Positions 55,440 to 64,000 of a stretch of 64,000 nucleotides of DNA are shown here, piece after piece; positions within the stretch are counted from its first letter, which is position 1; each line of letters opens with the position of its first letter. The notes beneath the pieces were generated by a model. It ran no database searches, was not told the DNA's origin, and saw nothing but the letters and a program-made list of their open reading frames with translations. The stretch is taken from NCBI GenBank assembly GCA_023014365.1, contig JAEBUN010000071.1, positions 44,533-108,532 on the forward strand, written 5' to 3'. The position numbers and the translations under genes were made by a program. The DNA comes from Lepiota brunneoincarnata (lineage: Eukaryota > Basidiomycota > Agaricomycetes > Agaricales > Agaricaceae).

Positions 55440-58330
55440 ATCGTCGATGATACCAATACAATTCCATCATGTGGTGTTTCGCCAGGGGCAAAGTCAGGGC
55501 ACCACATTGGTTCGTGAAACTTGAGGGAGTGGGGAATCAGGTCGGGATTCCATGCCGATCCACTGTGCCTGTGACAACGCTTTTCGCCAAGTCGCATCAT
55601 AGTAGTTGGCAGGAAGATGTTTTGGAACACCTGTGGTCATATGATTGGGAGGATTGTTGATAGTTGTTGAGGCTAAGATGCGTTCCAGGTGTCTGTTGCC
55701 CCGCCTGGAGATACTAGCATGGCCAGTGTTATCGACAGAAGCCAGGACAGCTGCGATCTGAGCATTACACCAATTCGGTTCAACATGTCGCACCCGCTTC
55801 AACTGTACTCCATAGGGCTCTGTTTCGGTCTCATCCCCACTCATGCCCTTATCCATGAGATTCTGGACTAAATTACGAATGCTGGTCCAAAAAGTCGGAT
55901 CATTGTGAAAACGATCTTCAATTATCCCAAGGCGATGCTTATAGAGCTGATGAATATGGGTTAATCTACAACATTTGAGCTGGAAGGAGCATCCAGGATA
56001 CGCACTCCACTTCTTGAGTTCATACGGCCCTGCCGCATTTTCATTATCCTCCCAGCAGCCACACGAGCCTCCTTTTCAGTACAAGATTCCGTTGCTTGGG
56101 GGGGAGGTGGCTGGGCATCCAGGTATGCTTTCTTTGTACGTTCGAGAATACGAACCATACAAATCCTTATGCATTGAGGTGTAGTCGCCCTGGGTGGTAG
56201 CTCAAGTAAACCTAAGATTCGGGACCGTGAACCCTCGAGACTTGATAGACACCTAGCTCCTTCGGTAGCAGTCAATTTCTTGAGCTGCTCAATGTCATTA
56301 ATGAGGTGAGTGCAGTATTCATCCACAAGTAAGGTCAACATATCATTATTCCACCTCAATCGAGTCAACGGTAGATTCCAGTTGAAGCGAGGGGAATTAA
56401 CTTCAGGCCCATTTTTGTTGGTTTCATAATAGCGACTGATTTTCTGCTCATCTGGAGGGGTAGGTATATTAGCTGGCACTGAGTGCCAAAGGTTCTTGTT
56501 TTTGAAATATTCCCGCAGATGTCGCTGGTTATGTGAGCATACATCCTGACTTCCGAGAACTAAACAAGCGTACCACAAGTGCTATACTAGGGGTTTGTTT
56601 CCTAGGTGTGCATTTCTTCTCATCTTTCTGGCATTCAGCTTGAACTTCTTCCATAGACTCATCAGAGTCATAACTGTCAATGGCATTATCTAGAGGTTGG
56701 GCCGCTTGCTGGTGGTTGCGTGAGAGGGTGGTGCTGGGGGCTCGAAGCTGGGGTTCCAGCTGCCTGCATGGGCAGCCTATTGAGACGTTTGTCAATAGCC
56801 TCCATTAGTGCTGCCTGGAGTTGTGCCTAGACAGATCAGTTAGCATAATGGCAAGGGGAGGAGGAGGGGTTCCGCACCGCATTCAGTGTTGCTTGTAACT
56901 TCAGCTCGTCTAGTCCTTGCTGAAACTAAAAGAACAAAGGGTTTGAATGAGCGGGTATTGGGGAAAAGAGATATACAAACCACTCTCTCAAGATCCTGTT
57001 GGTGCGAAGAAAGTTCTGATACTACAGGGTGCTGAAGCCAAGGTGAGCAAAGGTCCAACCCCAGGTAATAGGATACCACTCACCCAGGGTTTCGACGGAC
57101 GGTCGCACCTGGCCAGCCATGGGATCATCAATATCTTTGTTCAGGTCTGTCTAATGACCATTTAATATGTTTTTAACTTGGAATGCGCAAGAACCTACAT
57201 CACTTGGTATGGAACCAGCCCTTCTTCCTTCAGCAGTATTCAACTTATGGGACAGCTGGCTGTCATTGATATGGGTCGTGCTAGCCTCAGCAAGTCTAAC
57301 AGAGGTGTTTGTGGATGGGATGGGGGGATCTAGTAAGGGAGTTGCACTCGGAGTAGCGCATCCAGTCAAAGGAGTTACATCTGTAATTGAGAATTCAGCT
57401 GGAGGAGCCGTGGTTTGGATAGGGGATTGGATGGAGGGAGCAGCATTCCAGATAGGGGATCTGGCCGAAGGGCCAGCATTCGGGGTGGGGGATTTAATGG
57501 CGGGAGCGACATTTGGGGTGGGGGATTCAATGGTGGGAACGACATCCAAGAGAGGATGTTCAGTGGGAAGAGAGGCATTTGGGATCACGGATCTGGCTGT
57601 GTTCGGGGTGGTAGGTTCGGCAGGGGGAGTTACATTTCGGAGGGGACTGGCTCTCGGGATAGGGGATCTGGCTAAAGGAGCTTCGTTGGGGGTGGGGTGT
57701 TCAGCGGAAGCCAGAGTCGGTTGTCTGACTGAAGGGGTTATATCCAGGCGGAGGGCTCTTCTGGGGCGATTACATTAGGGCAGGAAGGCTCATCCACGTT
57801 CTGGTGGGAAAGTACACCCATCTAAGGAAAATGAGAGAAGAGTTATTTGTGGGAGGGGTGGGACATACTTCGACATCATGTCCTGTGGCACCTGGCCAGA
57901 GATATGAATTGAGCGTGCGCCCAAAACGTACCAAGCTCTGTATATTGTGAGTTATGGTGATGATTGCAGAAATTCTGCGACCCACACTATGAGCGGCAGA
58001 AGCAGCAGTAGGATTACTTTCGTGTTGCCGCCTGGCGAAGTAATTAGGCGTCAAATTCTGCGATATGAGACATATATTCACCTTCTCGGAGAAAGGCTCC
58101 GATCCCCACGTCTGCCTAATTCTTCGCGGCTGCATCAACGAACCATGAGATGTGACGTTCCAAAAGTTCCAGGTGTACTTACCTCTTTGAAGATAAGCTT
58201 CGACGTCTACCCCTCGAACCAACATCGTGCTCTTTGACTTGCGGTGAGCAATGGGAATGGAGGGTGCGTTGATGACGGGGTGGCGAGCAGGTTTCGCAGT
58301 TGACGTCGGTGTGTTCGAAGAGGGATTCAT
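55440..58330 (-). CDS. Hypothetical protein with 11-residue repeat tract
   Basis: Probably one intron-rich gene, although two genes are possible. The N-terminal exon (MNPSSNTPTSTAKPARHP) ends at a GTAAGT donor near 58185. Next come a segment with SAAHSVGRRISAI, a Pro/Ser-rich repeat tract (57370-57740), a coiled-coil-like part, a central region with YETNKNGPEVNSPRFNW and WNNDMLTLLVDEY, and a C-terminal region with MDKGMSGDETE and IAAVLASVD. I recall proteins with this C-terminal order next to tnp2-like genes in basidiomycetes; function unknown. The 3' end near 55440-55494 is uncertain because a frame switch occurs there. It is divergent from the second WD40 gene. Confidence 0.5.
57370..57740 (-). 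repeat. 33-bp degenerate tandem repeats in coding sequence
   Basis: On the minus strand this reads as consecutive 11-residue units such as SPTPNVAPAIK, SPTPNAGPSAR, SPIWNAAPSIQ and SPIQTTAPPAE. About a dozen diverged units follow one another without a frame break. Confidence 0.75.
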
Positions 58331-58673
58331 GGTAATATGAAGGCAGGTTTCTGCGGTATATGACTTATAAAGGGAGGACAACTATTACAGGTGCAACAAA
58401 ACATAACGGAAAACAAAAACATTTGCGAGGATACAAATACTTTTCATATACAATCCAATTTGGTTGAGCGTCATTCCTGATAGGTCACGCTTAAGTTGAC
58501 AGGAGGCGCTGGCACAAACAAAAGATACAAAAAATATTGTCGCAATGGCTATAGCAACAGGATATGCACAAAAAGATACAAAAGATCAAACCAATATAAA
58601 AGTTGAAAGTGAAGGCGGCGGAGCACGTGCAACAAACTTCCAAACACCCCAATTTTACTCCAGACGACCTACA

Positions 58674-60389
58674 ATGCCTTCAGCAGATGTCAAGGTATAT
58701 TGCGTTGGCTCGAACTCATGCCTACGTCTCATATGATTATAGATTCAGCTTAAACACAATCTGAAGGCCCACCACCTTCCCATCAACGTGCTGAAGTTTA
58801 GCCCCGACGGATCCAGATTGTTAAGTGGAGGTGGGTAATGCAAGCCAACCGCTGATTTATGATTAACCGTGATCTATAGCAGATGATGGAACACTTACAG
58901 TTTGGAACGTCGAGCAAGGGTATGCATGTCGGACGTTCAAAGTTCTCTTCAATGGCCCTGTCTCTGCTGCGACGTGGTTATGTTCAGATGGGGAGGATAG
59001 GCCTGCATGTTTTGCTTTTGGTTGCGCGGATGGAAAGGTTTTCCTCTGCCGAAAAGCCCCCTCTGATTCATCGGTACGCTCAAACGCCTCTGGGATACGA
59101 TATGAGAAGTTAATTTTTTGCAGACGTATCAAATCAGTTTTCATGTACAGGCGCACGACGAGAGAGTAGAAGAACTGGCCTTTGACATGGTTCATCGTCG
59201 GCTTGCGTCTGCTTCCCCTGACGGCGTGAAGGTTTACGATATCAACAATCAAGGCAGGTCGCGACACCACAGGTTCAGAGCGTTATTCTTACTTCGACCA
59301 GGTCAACTAGTTGAAATCGCGTCCGAACCGGCAAACGGCAACATACCAAGAGGACTCGCATTTATTAATTCAGGATCAGAACTTGCTATCTCTTATCTAG
59401 AATCACATGAAGTGTAAGCCTCAAACATGGAAAACGACTTGCTAAGTACTTACATGCGAGACAGCCGATTTTTCCATGTGAATCCTTGGGAAGGGACAGC
59501 ACCAATCACGCTGCTTACTCGAATGTAAGCAGGGAAAGATAGCACGATTTATCTCATTCCCTGAAGTTTCAATATCCAGCGGCCACTCTGCGATTTCCTC
59601 CGACGGAAACCAACTAGCAGTTTCGAATCTGGAAACCGGAGTGGATATTTATTCATTCCCGAATTGCCAACCTATAAGATCATTCACTTACCCGATTGCC
59701 CGGAACGTACCAGTTCTGGTATCCTTTGCACTGGACGACCGGTTTATCGTCGCCGGCAGCGATAATGGCAGGGCCGCGGGTTTTCAGGACGAGAGAAGAG
59801 AGCGAGGTAAAGGAACTGCCGCATGGTGGTGGTGAGTCGAAACGTTCAGATAGAAATGGAGGCACTCAACTAGAAAATAGACAGCCATATAGTTCAAATT
59901 ATCGCAGTGCGTTTTGCCCACAAATTTTGAAGGTTTTATCTAACCACCTCGGGAGGTCCAACAAGTTGGAGATACATGTCTTGTTGCGACAGGTGGGCAA
60001 GATGGTCGTGAGCACTCTGTGAAAATTTGGACTCTGCGTTCTGAGGTAAAGATAGCTGCTCCAGAAAGGTATGAATGGCTAACCTCCCTGCACAAAAGGC
60101 AACCGTCCATCCTCCCGACACGTCAAGGAATTCGATAGTGGCCCCGAGTACGGTGTTCGGGCATCTCCTGTGGACCATGTTAGTGGTCCTGGTTGTACAA
60201 CTTGTGTTGAGTATGTTGCCGCGCAACTTATTACAGGAGTACGTACTGGACCTTTGGAAGTTCTGTGTCAACCCTCAGAGAGAAAACGAGGACTTGATAG
60301 ACACAGGAAACTTGATAGATGCAGGAGACATCGTACCGGTGACAGCTATAAGGGTAAAAGATTTCTGGGATTCCCTGAGGAACATTTAG
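58674..60389 (+). CDS. WD40-repeat protein, copy 2, with membrane helix
   Basis: Start at MPSADVK (58674), exon 1 58674-58694, exon 2 from 58743, exon 3 from about 58881; later limits are approximate. Blades seen: LPINVLKFSPDGSRLLSG then DDGTLTVWN; VSAATWLCSD with FAFGCADGKVFLC; HDERVEELAFDMVHRRLASA with GVKVYD; GNIPRGLAFINSGSELAISY; GHSAISSDGNQLAVSN with GVDIYSFP; VPVLVSFALDDRFIVAGSD; and EHSVKIWTLRSE. A last exon (to 60389) adds a strong hydrophobic helix (LLWTMLVVLVVQLVLSML), which suggests the propeller is membrane-tethered. It is homologous to the WD40 gene at 49.5-51.0 kb and divergent from the repeat-tract gene, 344 bp away. Confidence 0.65.
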
Positions 60390-60605
60390 TATGTTGGCGC
60401 CAAGTAGAATAAGTAATAATACACCTTGGACATTCCGCACGCTCGCAGGCTATAGAGTCGCTATCGAGACCGGACAGTATTTCAGTAGCTTATTAGGTAC
60501 CAAAAAAAAAGGTCGGGCTGCTTATCACACTCCCTGGACCCCTCAACTTTCCTCCACCCCCACACCAACAAAAGAACGCCACGCCGGAGCGATGCAAAGA
60601 ATGTG

Positions 60606-61190
60606 CTTGGATAATCCAAATGCACATATGCAAGCAAGTTGAACCTCGCGTACTTGGATAGTCCAAAGCACGCAGAGGACACAGGTTGTCGAGGCGAAAT
60701 CGGGGCCATTGCGATGAGTGGACATGAGCGAAAGACGAGAGTGGGTCACCATGGCTGTGACAAATAGAAGAGCGGGTCATGTCAATGTGACCAAGCGAGG
60801 TGAGCTATCGTGACCTACGAGAGCGGGTCACAATGGCTGTGAGAAAGTGAAGAAGAGCAGGTCATGACAACGTGACCAAGCGAGGAGCAAGTCATCGTGA
60901 CCTACGAGAAGCGTCACAACATCGTGACAGCGAGAAACGTTTGCCCCCACCGAACTGACCCTCCCCTCCTCAGTACCACAAGCCTCCTGTGCGTTGGATT
61001 ATCCAGTCACAGGCTCACAACCGCACAGCTATGGATCGGTTTTAACCGGACATAGCCCAGAACAAGCCCTGAGCACGGTCGCGCATCGCTCACCCAAGAC
61101 CAAGCAGCCACTCGACACCCCCACAACTCCGAGAAAACCCTGGCCCCTTGAAAGACCAGGACGAAACGATGTGTAGCAGTCTCATTTCCG
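60606..61190 (+). repeat. Remnant of the upstream block and start of the 46-kb gene family
   Basis: Parallels 46144-46500: TGGATAATCCAAA, a stretch with GAGCGGGTCA(C) and GTGAC(C) motifs, then GATCGGTTTTAACCGGA. Here the motif stretch is itself tandemly repeated (units of about 80 bp at 60736-60820 and 60821-60905). The coding part that should follow is not open beyond a short 60-codon frame. Confidence 0.55.
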
Positions 61191-61620
61191 CACACTATGA
61201 CAGAATGTTTTTTTCCTTACATACCTGATATCTTTGTGAGGGCCGCACTACATACTCTTCGCTATAATCAACATTCGCTCATACGCTATGACAAATTCTA
61301 GATTCGCAATCATTTCTCAACGAATTACTGTGGGTGACCAAGGAACTGGTCCGCGAATGAGTCATACCCTCGGCGGGTAGTATCACACTCGCGTTCGGTA
61401 TGAAGTTCAGCTCCTGGTTTATCTACCATTAACTGAGACAAATAGTATTAATTCCAGGCCTTTAAGAAGGGTGGCATCTACTAATAAACTTATGATACTC
61501 GCCACCGCTAACCACCTGCCCACCGGACCTCTCATGCGCTCCCGTGGTGATCCAGCCACCCTTGCCTATAAAACAGAAGTTCTCTATATACTTGTCCGTA
61601 GCGAATGTTCGTGAGTCCAT
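61191..61620. other. Intergenic, no gene seen
   Basis: 3' flank of the following minus-strand gene. No open frame or repeat of note. Confidence 0.5.
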
Positions 61621-63378
61621 TTAGCCTTTTAACGCTACTAACTTCCACTGCTTCCGCCTCCTCGCCCTTCTCCACTCACCTAATGGTGTTCGCAGTGCCC
61701 GCAATTTGGGGAGTATCTTGGCCAGTTCGGTAGTAAACTCAGCCTCAGCGTCGACTGATGATCGGTAATGCCGACAGTCGAACTCCAAATCTTCCAAACT
61801 CCGGAAATTCTGCAGGAGTCGTTTAACATAGTCCTGTGAGAGAGTCAGTTAGTAAAGGTGGATCGGCAGGGCAAAATATAGCTTACATATGCCACAGGTT
61901 CGAAATCCTCCATAGCGAGAATGAATTTTGACACGCCGTCAACTTTTGGGCCTTTTGGCAGTGTACAGGAACATCTGAACTCCTCCAGGCTATGACGACA
62001 ATGGTCGACCACCCAGTAAGGCAAATTCATCCTGAGCTTTACATCCTTCGTATGTTTATGTTGGATACCCTTTAGCACCGACGTCGCAGATGAAACACCT
62101 TCGCAGAAATCGCGTGACCAGTAATCATTGGAGAACATGGGTAGAGAGAGCTCGAGTAGCTGAAGGTCCAAACTTTCTTCTGATACCCAGTACGTGTTTG
62201 GCGTCACACAGAGCTCTTTGAGCAGGGGCGGTATTGTATTGACTTCGCCGATAGCTCCTACATCCCTGCCTCTCGGGAATGGATAATGGTTCCTCATGGT
62301 GATTGACGAGAGACGGAGATGATGGATAAACAGGGAAGATGGGATGGCAATGTGGTGGTTGCTGGTTAGATAGAGGCTTGTAAGGCTCGGTAAGCGAATC
62401 TGGTCCCAATCGAGAAAAGCCTTGTCATCGTCACTATGTAGACCAGGTGCAATATCTCTACCGAGGAATTGGCCAGTAGCGGAGACAAGACGTAGCGTAA
62501 TACTTGACAGCCCCATATCCTGGACCCGATGGTCACAGAGCAAATCTGTGGATGAACCTCGATGACGGGCGGCACATCTGCGACCATCGAGGCAATCGGA
62601 GGTCTAATAAGTGGTTTACCGGTCCTGGAGGCACTGGTCAGTTCGATGTATCTCGTATTGGTGGCGACAGCGAGGAGCTCGGAGAAGCTAAGCGCTGTTT
62701 TTGGATTCTCTAACAACTCGTCCTCGTCGTCGTGGATCTTAACAGAGATGGTGAAAACCTGCGGAGCGTTGCGAATGATCGCGTAGATGCCTCGGGGAGA
62801 ATCTGAGTAGATTGAAGAGGTCGCAATTGAGGGCAGAGAGCTTAACCAGGTGGATAAACTCGCGAGAGGAAAGTGACGTCCGAGTCTGCAACATCTCCGA
62901 GAAGGTTGAACTCCGAGTTACTAGCTCCTTCGCGCAAGACGCGTCTTTTGATGATACGAGGGCGATACGCGTAAATGACGTTAGCAGTCAGGCTCTTATC
63001 ATGCACGAATGCCAACGCCAACGCAATGAGGTCTGGATCGTCGATATAGTTGAAAATCTCCAACTGAATCTCCGGAGGACATGATCCTATATCCAGCCGT
63101 GAGGTGTGCTGCGATTTCGTGGTCAGAACGGAACCTTCTGTGCTAATGTGAAACAGGTTACGCACTACAGCAAAGACGCCTCTGTCTGAATCAATGCCCA
63201 GATTACCACTGTTGGCTGGACTGATTTCCTGAAAACTCCGTAAGTCTCAGCTTTCCATTTTGGACCTGCTGCTCACAAGCTTCTGTTTCTTTTGAGCCTG
63301 CGGCCAGCGCGACTCCTCATGTTCCTCTTCTCTTTTACGTTTGATGGTAGTCTCCGGCACCATCAAGATACGTTTCAT
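61621..63378 (-). CDS. F-box-like protein with leucine-rich C-terminus
   Basis: Exons 63378-63277, 63228-62847, 62802-62620, 62545-61887 and 61833-61621 join in frame to 512 aa with GT-AG introns of 44-74 nt. The N-terminus (MKRILMVPETTIKRKREEE) is basic. Residues about 75-115 resemble an F-box: IGSCPPEIQLEIFNYIDDPD then LIALALAFVHDKSL. The remainder has irregular leucine-rich stretches (LPSLTSLYLTSNH, LKELCVTPN, LQLLELSLPMF, LEEFRCSC, LEDLEFDC), as in F-box/LRR target-recognition parts. A likely role is an SCF ubiquitin-ligase adaptor with unknown target. A short similar motif occurs on both sides of the F-box region (SDRGVFAVVRN and SPRGIYAIIRN), hinting at an internal duplication. Confidence 0.75.
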
Positions 63379-64000
63379 AACTCCCAGGCCCTGTAGGATC
63401 GGTGTGCAACCGCGACGGAGTCATTATTGGAAGCCGCTTACCTCCTTTGCTATCCCTGTAGCGGTGGCGGCCAAGGAGGACGGATTGCCTAGGCATGGCG
63501 AACTGAGAAGTAAACGGTACATGTTGAGTTGATGTGATGGGGAACGTAGACTTTTTTTCTAACCCCTTATATAGTTCCACCTTGCTCAATTTTCACCCAT
63601 CTCATTGTACCCAGGCATTTTTATCGCAGCACAATTATCGTTTTATCGCTCATTGTGCCCCTTCTCCTTGGTTTTTGTTGCTGTCGATTACCAATCATGG
63701 ACCTTCTGTGCCGGTATATCAACATTCTCCCGCAATGAGTGAGCGGGTGTTCATTTTCCTGTCAATGTAAGCACCGTCGCTCTCAAATTACTGCCTCTAA
63801 CAAATAGACCGCTCAGTGCTATGAAGATCATCAAGTGTTTTATGTGAAATGGACGTTGCTTTACTCGAAATAGGAGAAGTACATGTAATCATTCCACTAT
63901 TGGATGCTATCACGACACGCAGACAACCAGATCATGAAGTAACAATTCCAAGTCTCCACCCCTCCAAAATGCTGTTGGAAAATGTGCGAAATGGGCGAAC
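63379..64000. other. No supported gene
   Basis: Contains the promoter of the minus-strand F-box-like gene. A minus-strand frame starting MPRQSVLLGRHRYRD (near 63500) could be an upstream exon, but its GTAAGC donor does not join in frame to the gene. Confidence 0.4.

Noticed and set aside
57167..57778. 203-codon plus-strand Gly/Val-rich frame
   Set aside because: It is the antisense of the 33-bp coding repeat; the minus strand fits the splice pattern of the host gene.
63335..63589. 84-codon frame as first exon of the F-box-like gene
   Set aside because: Its splice donor does not join in phase to the downstream exon; the start at 63378 gives an exact 512-aa frame.

Overview
The window looks like a piece of a basidiomycete (Agaricomycete-type) genome. 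Most genes are cut by many short introns of about 44-70 nt. The protein families include a basidiomycete-style P450, F-box proteins, tnp2/Plavaka-like and WD40 proteins. A Ceratobasidiaceae/Rhizoctonia-like source is my guess from the family mix; the sequence does not prove it.

Left third (1-25.2 kb). Three copies of an unusual large membrane protein are present. Each is a tandem duplication of one module: two transmembrane helices, an exofacial domain, then a further helix. Copy A (1663-5246) and copy B (21458-25006) rebuild as intact four-exon genes of 1135 and 1103 aa. Copy C (minus strand, 6218-9240) is broken. C and B lie in the arms of a roughly 4.4-5 kb inverted repeat (6001-10405 and 20164-25160). 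The spacer between the arms holds an intact ten-exon cytochrome P450, an eleven-exon APN1-type AP endonuclease with 17-nt and 8-nt microexons, and a small cysteine-containing secreted protein. At the inner end of arm 1 sits a chimeric scrap (10402-10757). It is made of an inverted piece of the P450 gene fused to a direct piece of the AP endonuclease gene, with short shared bases at the joins, which suggests template switching during the rearrangement.

Middle (25.2-32.5 kb). This part is ordinary euchromatin: a single-exon F-box protein, a tartrate/D-malate dehydrogenase-like enzyme, and an eight-exon protein that joins a C2-like N-terminus to a four-helix membrane domain.

Transposon island (32.7-44 kb, AT-rich in parts). 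In order it holds a 556-bp foldback element; a complete short LTR element with 311-bp LTRs, a 5-bp target duplication, a KH-domain ORF and an apparent Tf1-like self-priming site; a decayed Helitron whose helicase is interrupted by an 830-bp TA-flanked MITE; and a Tc1-like DD34E element inserted in a minisatellite. The Helitron and Tc1 reading frames carry in-frame stops that are almost all one C-to-T step from Arg or Gln codons. The five differences between the two LTRs are all CpG versus TpG/CpA. Together these point to cytosine methylation and deamination, or a RIP-like process.

Right part (46-64 kb). Here lies a cluster of multi-copy basidiomycete gene families: a broken conserved hypothetical protein, a WD40 gene, a tnp2/Plavaka-like transposase with one stop, a second hypothetical gene with an 11-residue repeat tract, a second WD40 gene with a C-terminal membrane helix, and an F-box-like gene of five exons. 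The upstream block of the hypothetical protein, rich in GTCAC/GTGAC motifs, recurs as a remnant at 60.6-61.1 kb.
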